This document shows positions 1 through 8,202 of a DNA stretch of 38,473 bases, piece by piece. The stretch is from positions 1 through 38,473 of the forward strand of contig CAYJIG010000016.1 in assembly GCA_964370165.1 (NCBI GenBank), written 5' to 3'. The DNA is from JAAYCI01 sp964370165 (GTDB taxonomy: Bacteria > Bacillota > Clostridia > Oscillospirales > Ruminococcaceae). Position 1 is the first letter of the stretch, and every line of letters starts with the position of its first letter. Under the pieces are notes generated by a model. It was not told the DNA's origin. It saw only the letters and a list, made by a program, of their open reading frames with translations, and did no database searches. The position numbers and the translations under genes were made by a program.

Positions 1-26
1 CAATATATGCAAGGAGGTTTAATGTC

Positions 27-452
27 ATGGGCGGACGTATAAATTCGCATTTGAAGATGGCAAAACGTTGCATTGAGGAAGTCTCTGGTATGTTTGGCAG
101 TACCAGCAAAGCAATAGCTGTGGCGACAGCAGGTGCAGGGTTGGTTGTGGTTAATATGGCGAGATCTATATTCGATTCAGCTATAGACCTAAAAGAACAT
201 GCCTTTGGCGAGAAGAAAAAAAAGGAGATGATCACGATGAAAAAATCCACAGCAATTGCATTATTAGTGGCACTGGCCACAGTAGCAGGTGTTTTAGGTG
301 CATTATATTTTTATGTACTGCGCAGAGAAAAAGAACTTGATGAATATGAGCAGCTTCTGTTTAGCGAAGATTTCACCGATGATTTGATGGACGATATGGA
401 CGACGACATGGACATGATGTCTACACCTTTGGCTGAAGATCCTATTGTATAA
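27..452 (+). CDS. Small acidic-tailed membrane protein, unknown function
   Basis: A 141-residue ORF preceded by AGGAGG at about 11-17. I do not recognise the family. Residues 29-45 are hydrophobic (Ala/Val/Gly-rich), residues 60-70 are a Lys/Glu stretch, residues 74-96 form a convincing membrane segment, and the tail from 100 is strongly acidic with a D/M-rich run near 115-131. Oddly, the middle carries an A8 run (216-223) followed by GGAG and a second in-frame ATG at 237 whose product would start Met-Lys-Lys plus a signal-anchor. It could therefore be one protein, or a site of internal initiation giving a short 71-residue form. A terminator follows. The start is the ATG nearest the ribosome site; the function is unknown. 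Confidence 0.6.
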   Translation: MGGRINSHLKMAKRCIEEVSGMFGSTSKAIAVATAGAGLVVVNMARSIFDSAIDLKEHAFGEKKKKEMITMKKSTAIALLVALATVAGVLGALYFYVLRREKELDEYEQLLFSEDFTDDLMDDMDDDMDMMSTPLAEDPIV

Positions 453-470
453 ATAATAACCATAAAAATC

Positions 471-503
471 AGCGCAGAGGCGATGTGTCTCTGCGCTTGT
501 TTT
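471..503 (+). terminator. Intrinsic terminator after first gene
   Basis: A 9-bp GC-rich stem, AGCGCAGAG (471-479) with CTCTGCGCT (488-496), is followed by TTGTTTTAT. It separates the small membrane protein from the hemolysin III gene. Confidence 0.8.
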
Positions 504-519
504 ATAAAGAGAGAGTATA

Positions 520-1209
520 ATGAATTTAGATAAAACTATAAAGAAAAAAAGACCACTTAAACAATATACGTTTGGTGAAGAAGTGTTCAATTCCGTCACC
601 CACGGTGTAGGCACGGTACTTAGCCTTGTTGGTGGCAGTGTACTGGTAACACTGGTAGCTTTGTATGGCCAAGCAATAGACGTGGTAGCGTGTGTGGTAT
701 ACTCGATATCGCTGGTAATGCTGTATACCATGAGCACATTATATCATGCCTTTCCTTTTCCTCGCGCAAAATTTGTGTTTCGTGTGTTTGATCACTCGTC
801 GGTGTTTTTACTTATCGCCGGCACATACACACCGTTTATGCTCATTTCATTGCGTGACACCCAAAAAGGACTTGTAATTTTTGTATTATTATGGATAGTT
901 ACTACTATTGGTATTATATTAAACGCCATTAGTGTGGATAAGTTTGCCAAACTTTCGCTGATACTATATGTGCTGATGGGATGGAGTATAGTGTTTGCCA
1001 TGGGCGATGTAACGGCAAACTTGACTTTTGGCGGCATGGTATTTTTGATAATAGGCGGCGTCAGCTACACAGTAGGCATCATATTCTATGTGATTAAGAA
1101 AGTGAAATATTTCCACAGCATTTGGCATCTATTTGTGATGTGTGGTAGCATTATGCATTATTTGTGTATTATACTATATGTTATACCAAGGCCTGCTTTT
1201 ACAATGTGA
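520..1209 (+). CDS. Hemolysin III / PAQR family membrane protein
   Basis: A 229-residue integral membrane protein with about seven hydrophobic segments and the HlyIII/PAQR signature: an N-terminal E-x-x-N-S-x-T-H motif (about residues 20-28), the S-x-x-x-H of STLYH near 75, an F-D-H-S motif near 91-94, and the C-terminal H-S-I-W-H-L-F-V plus G-S-I-M-H set. These His and Asp residues are the metal-site residues of the family. Length is normal. An AGAGAG ribosome site lies just before the ATG. The bacterial family is named after a pore-forming activity, but its physiological role is mostly unclear; a membrane homeostasis role is only inference. No terminator is visible before the leuA promoter. 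Confidence 0.9.
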   Translation: MNLDKTIKKKRPLKQYTFGEEVFNSVTHGVGTVLSLVGGSVLVTLVALYGQAIDVVACVVYSISLVMLYTMSTLYHAFPFPRAKFVFRVFDHSSVFLLIAGTYTPFMLISLRDTQKGLVIFVLLWIVTTIGIILNAISVDKFAKLSLILYVLMGWSIVFAMGDVTANLTFGGMVFLIIGGVSYTVGIIFYVIKKVKYFHSIWHLFVMCGSIMHYLCIILYVIPRPAFTM

Positions 1210-1251
1210 ATAATAAATACCGCATAAAATGAAAATGACATAATTTATATA

Positions 1252-1280
1252 TTGACAAGGCAAAATTACTGTGGTACACT
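1252..1280 (+). promoter_or_regulatory. SigA-type promoter of leuA leader
   Basis: TTGACA at 1252-1257 and TACACT at 1275-1280 with a 17-base spacer. Transcription would begin near 1287, directly upstream of the T-box RNA. Confidence 0.8.
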
Positions 1281-1286
1281 CCATAG

Positions 1287-1560
1287 TAAGTGAAATGCAT
1301 GGAAAAGGAACAGTAAGTTTTTGTAGGTACATTCAGAGAGAGGTCGGTTGGTGCGAGGCCTTGGCAGACAAAGACTGAACTCCCCTTTGAGCAGCAGGCT
1401 GAACGGATATCTTATTAGGCTGTGCCGGAGACCCACCGTTAGAGGGGTAGGACATGATTGTGTCTGTAGAGTGTGCCTTTACTTTAAGGCAAAGCAGAGT
1501 GGTACCGCGTGGCGAATTAACAGCTGCGTCTCTTGCAAACAAGAGATGCGGCTTTTTTGT
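1287..1560 (+). promoter_or_regulatory. T-box leader, leucine specifier (CTC), controlling leuA
   Basis: The leader has all main T-box landmarks: the Stem I AGAGAGG element near 1335-1343, the GNUG-type loop GGTTGGTGCGAG near 1346-1357, a specifier region reading GAA-CTC-CCCTTTGAG with the presumed specifier codon CTC (Leu) at 1380-1382, a Stem III hairpin (TGCCTT/AAGGCA, about 1474-1493), and the T-box sequence AGAGTGGTACCGCG at 1496-1509. A terminator follows. It should read uncharged tRNA-Leu(GAG) and allow leuA transcription on leucine starvation. The 5' limit is estimated from the promoter. Confidence 0.93.
1523..1558 (+). terminator. T-box terminator hairpin
   Basis: A 13-bp stem, GCTGCGTCTCTTG (1523-1535) with CAAGAGATGCGGC (1540-1552), followed by a T run. 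It lies directly after the T-box sequence and would compete with the antiterminator. Confidence 0.9.
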
Positions 1561-1638
1561 TGTTATAAAATCACAAAAGCATGCATCTAAAAAACACCTA
1601 TTTTGGAATAAACACAGAGGATTTGAAAGGAGCACAAA

Positions 1639-3312
1639 ATGAAAAATTATGAGCGCTATGCCCCGGGATATTTCCCCGCACCGGTAAAAGATCCACGCTG
1701 GGTGAAAAAAGACCATATCGAGAAAGCACCTATCTGGTGCAGTGTAGATTTACGTGATGGAAACCAAAGCTTGGTAGTTCCGATGGACTTAGAAACAAAG
1801 CTGAAATTTTTCACTTTTTTGGTAGAGCTGGGCTTTAAAGAAATCGAGGTTGGCTTCCCTGCCGCCAGTGACACAGAGTTTGAACTTTGCCGTCGTTTGA
1901 TTGAAGACAATCTTATTCCGGACGATGTAACATTGCAGGTGCTTACGCAATGTAGGGATCATATCATCCGCAGAACATTTGAAGCCATAAGCGGTGCAAA
2001 GAATGCCATAGTACATTTTTATAACAGTACCAGCTATGCTCAGCGCGAGCAAGTGTTCAAAAAAAGCAAGGAAGAAATCAAGCAAATTGCAGTGGACGGT
2101 GCAAAACTGGTAAAAGAGCTTGCCGCAGAATACAAAGGCGGAAACTTAAGGTTTGAATATAGCCCGGAGAGTTTTACCGGTACAGAGCCCGAGTATTCGC
2201 TGGAAGTGTGTAATGCCGTGCTGGATGTGCTGGTTCCCACAGCAGAGAATCCTGTGATTATAAACATTCCCGATACCGTAGAGATGTCACTTCCGCATGT
2301 GTATGCAAACCAAGTGGAATACATGAACGACAACCTAAAATATCGTGAGCATGTTATCATTTCCACACATCCGCATAACGACCGTGGGTGTGGCGTAGCT
2401 GATGCAGAGCTTGCTCAGCTGGCGGGAGCACAAAGGGTGGAAGGCACATTGTTTGGCAACGGCGAGCGCACAGGCAACGTGGATCTTGTAACACTTGCGA
2501 TGAACTTGTTTAGCCATGGTGTAGACCCGATGTTAGACTTCAGCGACATGCCAAAAGTGGTCGAGGCGTACGAGCAAGCTACTAATATGCAGGTACACGA
2601 AAGAACCCCATATGCAGGCGCGCTTGTGTTTGCGGCATTTTCCGGTAGCCACCAAGACGCTATTGCAAAAGGCACAGAATGGCATAAAGAACGTGGTTTG
2701 CAAACATGGAACATCCCATACCTGCCGATTGACCCCACCGATGTTGGCAGACAATACGAAACCGATGTTATCCGCATCAACAGCCAAAGCGGTAAAGGTG
2801 GCATAGGATATATTCTGGAGAAAAACTATGGATATAACCTACCGGCAAAAATGCGTGAAGCTTTTGGCTACTTAGTAAAAGGAATATCAGACAAGCGTCA
2901 CGAGGAAATTTCGCCATTACAAATGAAGAGTATTTTCGAAGAACAATATATCAATGTGACAAAACCGCTGGATGTGGTAGAGGTTCACTTTGTTCAAAAA
3001 GAAGGTATCCGTGCCCATATCACGGTGGTGAAGGAAAACGGCACTCGCACTGAAAAAGATGTAGTAGGCAGAGGAAACGGCCGTCTTGACGCTGTCACAG
3101 ATGCTTTACGCAACGCCACCGACGAGCAGTTCACTATATTCACATATAACGAGCACGCGCTGGAAAGCGGCAGCAAAAGTAAAGCCATGAGTTATGTGGG
3201 AATGCAGTGGGAAGATGGAACAATATCATGGGGTGTAGGCCTACACACAGATATCATCGACGCTTCGGTAAGCGCACTGGTAAGTGCATATAACAATAAA
3301 GCAAAAAAATAA
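1639..3312 (+). CDS. leuA: 2-isopropylmalate synthase (long LeuA type)
   Basis: Condenses 2-ketoisovalerate with acetyl-CoA to 2-isopropylmalate, the first committed step of leucine synthesis. The 557 residues open with a PGYFPAP motif typical of the long, actinobacterial/fungal-like LeuA form rather than the shorter LeuA. The TIM-barrel metal site is visible as R-D-G-N-Q at residues 39-43 and H-P-H-N-D-R-G at 244-250. The C-terminal part (about 420-557) is the regulatory domain that binds leucine in the family. The start has AAAGGAG spaced correctly. It sits behind a leucine T-box, so it is controlled by charged tRNA-Leu as well as probably by feedback. leuB follows 108 bases later; leuC and leuD are absent from the window. 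Confidence 0.97.
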   Translation: MKNYERYAPGYFPAPVKDPRWVKKDHIEKAPIWCSVDLRDGNQSLVVPMDLETKLKFFTFLVELGFKEIEVGFPAASDTEFELCRRLIEDNLIPDDVTLQVLTQCRDHIIRRTFEAISGAKNAIVHFYNSTSYAQREQVFKKSKEEIKQIAVDGAKLVKELAAEYKGGNLRFEYSPESFTGTEPEYSLEVCNAVLDVLVPTAENPVIINIPDTVEMSLPHVYANQVEYMNDNLKYREHVIISTHPHNDRGCGVADAELAQLAGAQRVEGTLFGNGERTGNVDLVTLAMNLFSHGVDPMLDFSDMPKVVEAYEQATNMQVHERTPYAGALVFAAFSGSHQDAIAKGTEWHKERGLQTWNIPYLPIDPTDVGRQYETDVIRINSQSGKGGIGYILEKNYGYNLPAKMREAFGYLVKGISDKRHEEISPLQMKSIFEEQYINVTKPLDVVEVHFVQKEGIRAHITVVKENGTRTEKDVVGRGNGRLDAVTDALRNATDEQFTIFTYNEHALESGSKSKAMSYVGMQWEDGTISWGVGLHTDIIDASVSALVSAYNNKAKK

Positions 3313-3324
3313 ATTTCATGGATG

Positions 3325-3351
3325 AGATGTTTTTCTAAAGAATATCTCAGC
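3325..3351 (+). other. Hairpin in leuA-leuB spacer
   Basis: TGAGAT and ATCTCA arms enclose a T-rich loop. There is no T run after the stem, so a processing or pausing site is more likely than a full terminator. Only weakly supported. Confidence 0.3.
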
Positions 3352-3420
3352 TATACGTATAAAAATATATAATTTATACATTTTGTATTACAAAGCATAC
3401 AAAAAAGGAGAATCACTAAA

Positions 3421-4494
3421 ATGGAAAAAAACATTGCGGTTATCCGTGGCGACGGTATAGGCCCTGAAATAGTAGAGGGTGCTTTGGAGGTATTGGGCGT
3501 TGTTGCGAAAAAATATGGCCACACTTTTCATACAAAAGATGTGCTGATGGGCGGCGCGGCTATTGATGCTGTGGGACAGCCACTGCCAAAAGAAACATTG
3601 GATGTGTGCATAGCCTCGGATGCGATATTGATGGGCGCAGTAGGCGGACCAAAATGGGAAAGCCTACCCGGAGATAAACGTCCGGAAAAAGGCCTTTTAG
3701 GTTTGCGTAAAACGCTGGGCTTGTTTGCAAATTTGCGTCCGGTGTGCTTACTTCCTGCTTTGGCAGACGCGTGCCCGTTAAAGGATAGCATTGCTAAAAA
3801 TGGTATTGATTTTGTGGTGGTGCGCGAGCTTATCGGTGGTGTTTATTTTGGTGAGCACAAAACAGTGGAAAAAGACGGGAAACGATATGCCACGGATGTG
3901 ATGGAATACGACGAAGATGCTATTCGGCAGATTATGCACACAGCTTTTCAAACGGCACGCCTGCGCCGCAAAAAAGTGACAAGCGTAGACAAAGCAAATG
4001 TGCTGGATACCAGTCGGTTGTGGCGCTCGGTAGCCGAAGAAGTGGCAAAAGAATATCCCGATGTAGAGTTTGAAAACATGTTGGTAGACAACGCCGCTAT
4101 GCAGATAATTCGTGATCCATCGGCGTTTGATGTAATGGTAACAGAAAACATGTTTGGTGATATTTTGTCAGACGAGGCCAGCATGATAACAGGATCTATC
4201 GGAACAATGCCATCGGCCAGCCTTGCGGCGAAAGGTCCCGGCCTGTATGAGCCAATCCACGGCAGTGCGCCGGATATCGCCGGAACAAACACAGCAAATC
4301 CTGTGGGCACCATTTTATCTTTAGCCATGATGCTTCGTTATTCACTGGATATGTCAAAAGAAGCAGATGCTGTGGAAGCTGCGGTTCAGGCAGTGTTGCA
4401 AGAGGGCCTTCGCACAAAAGACTTAGCAAAAAAAGGCGAGAATGTCATAGGGTGTAAAGAAATGGCCACAGCCATTGCGGGAAAATTAGCTTAA
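3421..4494 (+). CDS. leuB: 3-isopropylmalate dehydrogenase
   Basis: Oxidatively decarboxylates 3-isopropylmalate to 2-ketoisocaproate with NAD+. At 357 residues it has normal family length. Visible signatures are the N-terminal G-D-G-I-G-P-E-I motif, the substrate-binding R-V/L-x-R region (NLRPV, VVRELIGG-YFGE) and the conserved E-N-M-F-G-D-I-L-S-D-E block with the metal-binding Asp residues, followed by the GSIG-MPSASL segment and the E-P-I-H-G-SAPDIAG motif of the NAD site. AAAGGAG precedes the ATG. It lies 108 bases after leuA, so T-box control may extend to it. A strong terminator ends the transcript. The intervening isomerase LeuCD must be encoded elsewhere. Confidence 0.97.
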   Translation: MEKNIAVIRGDGIGPEIVEGALEVLGVVAKKYGHTFHTKDVLMGGAAIDAVGQPLPKETLDVCIASDAILMGAVGGPKWESLPGDKRPEKGLLGLRKTLGLFANLRPVCLLPALADACPLKDSIAKNGIDFVVVRELIGGVYFGEHKTVEKDGKRYATDVMEYDEDAIRQIMHTAFQTARLRRKKVTSVDKANVLDTSRLWRSVAEEVAKEYPDVEFENMLVDNAAMQIIRDPSAFDVMVTENMFGDILSDEASMITGSIGTMPSASLAAKGPGLYEPIHGSAPDIAGTNTANPVGTILSLAMMLRYSLDMSKEADAVEAAVQAVLQEGLRTKDLAKKGENVIGCKEMATAIAGKLA

Positions 4495-4498
4495 TTAA

Positions 4499-4538
4499 AA
4501 TGTCGCAAGCATATCAATGTTTGCGACATTTTTTTTGT
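4499..4538 (+). terminator. Intrinsic terminator of leuAB
   Basis: AATGTCGCAA (4499-4508) pairs with TTGCGACATT (4521-4530) and is followed by eight or so T residues. Confidence 0.92.
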
Positions 4539-4623
4539 TGATTGAGAAAACCGGCATAGTATTTATAAATAAAATATGATACAATAAAAATTAGAATTTT
4601 ATGTAAGAGAGGGGTAATATCAG

Positions 4624-5811
4624 TTGAAAGATTTTGTATATCATGTCCCGACAAAAGTCGTATTTGGTAAAGACGGTGAAAACCAAGTAGGAAGACTTTG
4701 TAAGGAAGATGGAGCCACAAAAGTACTGGTACATTTTGGCGGAGAAAGCGCTAAAAAAAGTGGTCTTTTGGATAGAGTATATGCCTCGCTAGAAGAAGCA
4801 GGCATGCCTTACGTAACACTTGGTGGAGTAAAGCCAAACCCACGCTTGTCACTTATAAGAGAAGGCATCGAGCTTTGCAAAAAAGAAGGTGTAGATTATC
4901 TTTTGCCGGTAGGCGGCGGTAGCGTAATCGACTCTGCCAAGGCTATCGGGTGTGGTGTTGCCGGCGAAGGCGATGTTTGGGAGTATTACCAAGCTTTGCG
5001 TGTTCCGGAAAAATGCCTGCCTATAGGATGTGTGCTGACCATTGCCGCGGCCGGCAGTGAAATGAGCAACTCCTGTGTGATAACAAATGATGAAACCTGG
5101 GAAAAACGTTCCATCGGAACAAGTGTTATTGTCCCACGTTTTTCAGTACTGAATCCTGAGCTTACAAAGACTTTACCGGCATACCATACAGCGGCCGGTG
5201 TGGTGGATACCATGATGCATACCATGGAAAGATATTTTGTTTCTGAAAACCCAACCATGACCATTACCGATGCTATTGCCGAAGGCTTGATTCGCGACGC
5301 AATGGAAAACGGGAAAATCTTGTGTCGTAATCCGGAAGATTATGATGCACGTGCCAACATAATGTGGGCATCCAGCCTCTCACATAACGGTCTCACAGGC
5401 CTTGGCGGCACACGTGGTGATTGGGCGGTGCATCAGTTTGGCCACGAGCTGTCCGGCAAGTATGACATGACACACGGCGCATCTTTAGCAGCAGTGTGGG
5501 GTAGCTGGGCACGATATGTTTATAAGGATAACCCAGAGCGATTTGCGCAGTTTGCTGTAAATGTAATGGAAGTACCTGACGAGGGTAATCTCAGCGTAGA
5601 AGAACTGGCCTTGGCAGGCATTGAGGAGATGGAGGAGTTTTTCTGGGCCATTGAAATGCCTACAAAGATTTCAGAAGCGGACATTCATCCCGATGAAGAA
5701 GATGTTATTGCCATGGCAAAGGGTGTTACCCGCGACGAAACTCGTTTTGTTGGCGATATTAAACAGCTTAATACCGAAGATGTTATTAAGATATATACAA
5801 TGGCACTATAA
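4624..5811 (+). CDS. Iron-containing alcohol dehydrogenase (BdhA/YqhD-like)
   Basis: A 395-residue group III alcohol dehydrogenase, likely interconverting an aldehyde and alcohol with NAD(P)H in fermentation. The nucleotide site is the G-G-G-S-V-I-D-S-A-K motif near residues 98-107, and the metal site follows the family pattern D-x3-H (VVDTMMH) plus H-Q-F-G-H-E-L and T-H-G-A-S. The N-terminal YHVPTKVVFGK block is typical of the butanol dehydrogenase/YqhD branch, which often uses NADPH. The start is TTG at 4624, chosen because AGAGGGG lies 8-14 bases upstream and the family N-terminus begins there. It has its own terminator. The natural substrate is not deducible; proximity to leucine and ilvE genes may be coincidental. 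Confidence 0.93.
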   Translation: MKDFVYHVPTKVVFGKDGENQVGRLCKEDGATKVLVHFGGESAKKSGLLDRVYASLEEAGMPYVTLGGVKPNPRLSLIREGIELCKKEGVDYLLPVGGGSVIDSAKAIGCGVAGEGDVWEYYQALRVPEKCLPIGCVLTIAAAGSEMSNSCVITNDETWEKRSIGTSVIVPRFSVLNPELTKTLPAYHTAAGVVDTMMHTMERYFVSENPTMTITDAIAEGLIRDAMENGKILCRNPEDYDARANIMWASSLSHNGLTGLGGTRGDWAVHQFGHELSGKYDMTHGASLAAVWGSWARYVYKDNPERFAQFAVNVMEVPDEGNLSVEELALAGIEEMEEFFWAIEMPTKISEADIHPDEEDVIAMAKGVTRDETRFVGDIKQLNTEDVIKIYTMAL

Positions 5812-5840
5812 TTAAGCGTGCTTTAAAACCAATATAATAA

Positions 5841-5882
5841 AAAAGCCATTTGTAATGCTAAAACGTTATAAATGGCTTTTTA
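5841..5882 (+). terminator. Terminator of alcohol dehydrogenase gene
   Basis: AAAAGCCATTT (5841-5851) pairs with AAATGGCTTTT (5870-5880) and continues in T residues. The A-rich 5' arm means it could work in both directions. Confidence 0.88.
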
Positions 5883-5921
5883 CTATGCAAAATTTTTACA
5901 AAATTCGCATATAAAAAAAGG

Positions 5922-6090
5922 TATAGTAGGTACATAGTCAAAAGCATGTTACCAATGCGTAGCGTACCCCCCAATACGCTGACTATCATTTCCTCCTGAG
6001 GTAATAGTTGTTCTGTGCCGAACGCTGAACCTCATCCCTTCCTCAAAGTAATGCGACGCCCATATTCATGGACGTCGCATTACTTTGATA
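5922..6090 (+). ncRNA. Candidate structured small RNA between convergent genes
   Basis: A non-coding stretch with many short hairpins in order: GCAT/ATGC (5944-5958), AGCGT/ACGCT (5961-5980), GACTAT/ATAGTT (5981-6009) enclosing CCTCCTGAGG, GTTC/GAAC (6010-6023), then a 16-bp stem at 6043-6058 with 6073-6088. A TATAGT -10-like box at 5922-5927 could start it on the plus strand, but no good -35 is seen at 17 bases. The 5' piece ATAGTCAAA also complements TTTGATAT at the 3' end, so a closed rod shape like 6S RNA is conceivable. I could not match it to a known family. Confidence 0.35.
6043..6088. repeat. Long perfect inverted repeat downstream of ilvE
   Basis: TCAAAGTAATGCGACG (6043-6058) and its exact complement at 6073-6088 flank a 14-base loop. 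Neither strand has a clean T run after it. It may end the candidate small RNA on the plus strand or act as the ilvE 3' end on the minus strand. Confidence 0.75.
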
Positions 6091-6107
6091 TATAGTTTAA
6101 AATGTTT

Positions 6108-7169
6108 TCACAGTACAGGCTCTATCCAGCCGTATGTATCGGTAAGTGTTCCCCACTGGATACCGGTTAAAGTGTCGTAAAGGCGTTTAGTAACATTGCC
6201 GATGTTGCCATCAGACACGGTGATTACATTATCTTTATAGCGTAGCTCGCCCACACTGGAAATAACAGCAGCCGTACCGGTGCCGAAAATTTCTTCAAGG
6301 CTGCCGTTTGTTGCGCTGTTTATCAGTGCGTCAATAGACAAGGGTTCTTCACGTACGGGATAGCCCCAATCACGCAGCAACTGGATACAGCTCATACGAG
6401 TGATACCGGGCAAAACGGTGGCGGTAGGCGCAGTCCAAATCTCGCCGCTGATTTTGAAAAACACATTCATTGCGCCCACTTCTTCAATGTATTTCATGTG
6501 GACACTGTCAAGCCACAACGCTTGGCTATAGCCCAGCTTATGTGCTTTTTCTTGGCCCATCAGGCTGGCGGCGTAGTTGCCACCACACTTTATGGTACCT
6601 GTGCCACCGGGTGCAGATCTTGTCAGTTCATCTTCCACATAAATCTTCACAGGGTTCAGGCCTTCTTTGTAATAAGCGCCGGAGGGAGATGCAATGATGA
6701 AAAACAGATAGCTGTCGCTGGGCTTTACGCCTAGCTGAGGCTCGGTAGCTATGGTGCAAGGACGAAGGTATAGGCTGGTACCGGGTGCGCCGGGAACCCA
6801 GCTTTGGTCAATTTCCACAAGTGCTTTTACCGCCTGCACAAAAACATCCACAGGTATTTGTGGGATACACAAGCGGTCATGTGTAGAAATCAAGCGTTCG
6901 GCGTTTTTGGTGGGACGAAACAGCTGAACTTTACCTTCAGCGGTGCGATAGGCTTTCATACCCTCAAAACACTCTTGTGCATAATGAAACACCATGCTTG
7001 CCGGATTTAGCGAAAAAGGCGCATACGGCACAATTTCAGGATCATGCCAGCCGATACCTTTGTTATACGGCATCACAAACATATGATCGGTATAAATCTG
7101 TCCAAAACCCAGATTATTTTCATCCGGCTTTTGTTTTGGTGTAAGTGTTTTAGTAATACGAATATCCAT
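6108..7169 (-). CDS. ilvE: Branched-chain amino acid aminotransferase
   Basis: A fold-type IV PLP enzyme transferring the amino group between glutamate and the 2-keto acids of Leu, Ile and Val. The 353-residue length and the N-terminal block (GFGQIYTDHMF, then FHYAQECFEGMKAYR) identify the IlvE type II form. The PLP lysine is K194 in the I-K-C-G-G-N-Y-A motif; the phosphate-binding G-T-G-T-A-A region lies near the C-terminal end. GGGAGGAAA precedes the ATG. It is transcribed from its own promoter near 7250 and converges on the alcohol dehydrogenase. Together with leuA and leuB it completes the last steps of leucine synthesis present here. Confidence 0.97.
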   Translation of the reverse strand: MDIRITKTLTPKQKPDENNLGFGQIYTDHMFVMPYNKGIGWHDPEIVPYAPFSLNPASMVFHYAQECFEGMKAYRTAEGKVQLFRPTKNAERLISTHDRLCIPQIPVDVFVQAVKALVEIDQSWVPGAPGTSLYLRPCTIATEPQLGVKPSDSYLFFIIASPSGAYYKEGLNPVKIYVEDELTRSAPGGTGTIKCGGNYAASLMGQEKAHKLGYSQALWLDSVHMKYIEEVGAMNVFFKISGEIWTAPTATVLPGITRMSCIQLLRDWGYPVREEPLSIDALINSATNGSLEEIFGTGTAAVISSVGELRYKDNVITVSDGNIGNVTKRLYDTLTGIQWGTLTDTYGWIEPVL

Positions 7170-7235
7170 GGTTTCCTCCCAAATTTAAAGCTGTTCTATT
7201 GAGGCAAACAATAAACATAAGCCCTCATTCATATT

Positions 7236-7264
7236 ATTGTACTGTTTTATTAAAATTTTTGCAA
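7236..7264 (-). promoter_or_regulatory. SigA-type promoter of ilvE
   Basis: On the minus strand, TTGCAA (7264-7259) and TACAAT (7241-7236) are separated by 17 bases. The leader to the ilvE ATG is about 60 bases. Confidence 0.75.
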
Positions 7265-7386
7265 GAGACACATATAAAGAAGCTTATTAAATTATTGATT
7301 TTTTGGGTATTGATTTTATATTGTGATTATGCGAAAATATAAGGCAATAGTCCAAAATAAAATATAAGTATGAGTAAGGAGAAAAA

Positions 7387-8094
7387 ATGTCAATAAAAGC
7401 AATATTGTTTGACATGGATGGCCTAATATTTGACACTGAAAGTGTGGCCGATAAAGCAGCCCGTAAAGCGTGCCTTGACATGGGTACAGTTTTAACAGAT
7501 GATATTTTGCAACATTTATATGGCGCCAATTATAAAAGAGGCGAAATAATGATGAAGAAAAAATATGGTGAAGACTTTGACTATGCAAAATATAAACGCA
7601 TTATGCGGAAATATATGGAAGAAGCCTTGGCACAAGAAGACGGGTTGCGATTCCTGCCGGGTGCAAAAGAGCTTATTGCATGGCTAAAACAAACAGACTA
7701 TAAAAAAGCTATAGCCTCTTCATCTACGATGGAAACTATAAATCGGTTTCTTGACAGAATGGGGTTGGTAGACTCTTTTGATTTTATTATAGGCGGCGAT
7801 ATGGTAGTCGACTCAAAGCCGGCTCCCGATATTTTCAAGAAAGCCGCAGAATCATTGGGCGTTCCTGTAGAAAATTGTTTGGTACTGGAAGACAGCTATA
7901 ATGGTATCCGCAGTGGCTCCAGTGCCGGATGCATTGTAGGCATGGTACCTAATATGGTTAAGCCAAACGAAGAAATAGAAAAGTTGTGTTTTGCTATTTT
8001 TTCAAGTCTTAATGATGTACCAGGATTTATCAGTCAGTATAACAATGGCGAGTTTGATGGCAAAGAAACCCCTATTATATATCCAAACAATTAA
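7387..8094 (+). CDS. HAD-superfamily phosphatase, beta-phosphoglucomutase-like
   Basis: A 235-residue subfamily IA HAD protein. Motif I is D-M-D-G-L-I-F-D-T with the nucleophile D9 and acid/base D11; motif II is the A-S-S-S stretch near residue 112; motif III is K in D-S-K-P-A-P-D-I-F; motif IV is L-E-D-S-Y-N-G-I near residue 170. The helical cap sits between motifs I and II, as in beta-phosphoglucomutase and sugar-phosphate phosphatases. AAGGAG precedes the ATG. It is a single-gene unit bounded by a terminator. The substrate cannot be told from sequence; a sugar phosphate or other small phosphoester is likely. Confidence 0.9.
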   Translation: MSIKAILFDMDGLIFDTESVADKAARKACLDMGTVLTDDILQHLYGANYKRGEIMMKKKYGEDFDYAKYKRIMRKYMEEALAQEDGLRFLPGAKELIAWLKQTDYKKAIASSSTMETINRFLDRMGLVDSFDFIIGGDMVVDSKPAPDIFKKAAESLGVPVENCLVLEDSYNGIRSGSSAGCIVGMVPNMVKPNEEIEKLCFAIFSSLNDVPGFISQYNNGEFDGKETPIIYPNN

Positions 8095-8116
8095 TAATAT
8101 TTACGGCTAATATAAA

Positions 8117-8166
8117 AAAGCGAGTATCAGTGCTTTGCGACAAAAGCATAGATATTCGCTTATTTT
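8117..8166. terminator. Bidirectional terminator between HAD and Nudix genes
   Basis: AAGCGAGTATC pairs with GATATTCGCTT, with an inner TGCTTT/AAAGCA extension. A T-rich stretch follows on the plus strand and a run of seven T residues on the minus strand, so it serves both convergent genes. Confidence 0.85.
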
Positions 8167-8202
8167 AGTGTAAATATTGTTATATAAGTAATAATTTAAT
8201 AA

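Noticed and set aside
1348..1642. Short plus-strand reading frames over the leader of leuA
   Set aside because: They run through the T-box RNA, have no ribosome site at their starts and no family resemblance; the region is a regulatory RNA.
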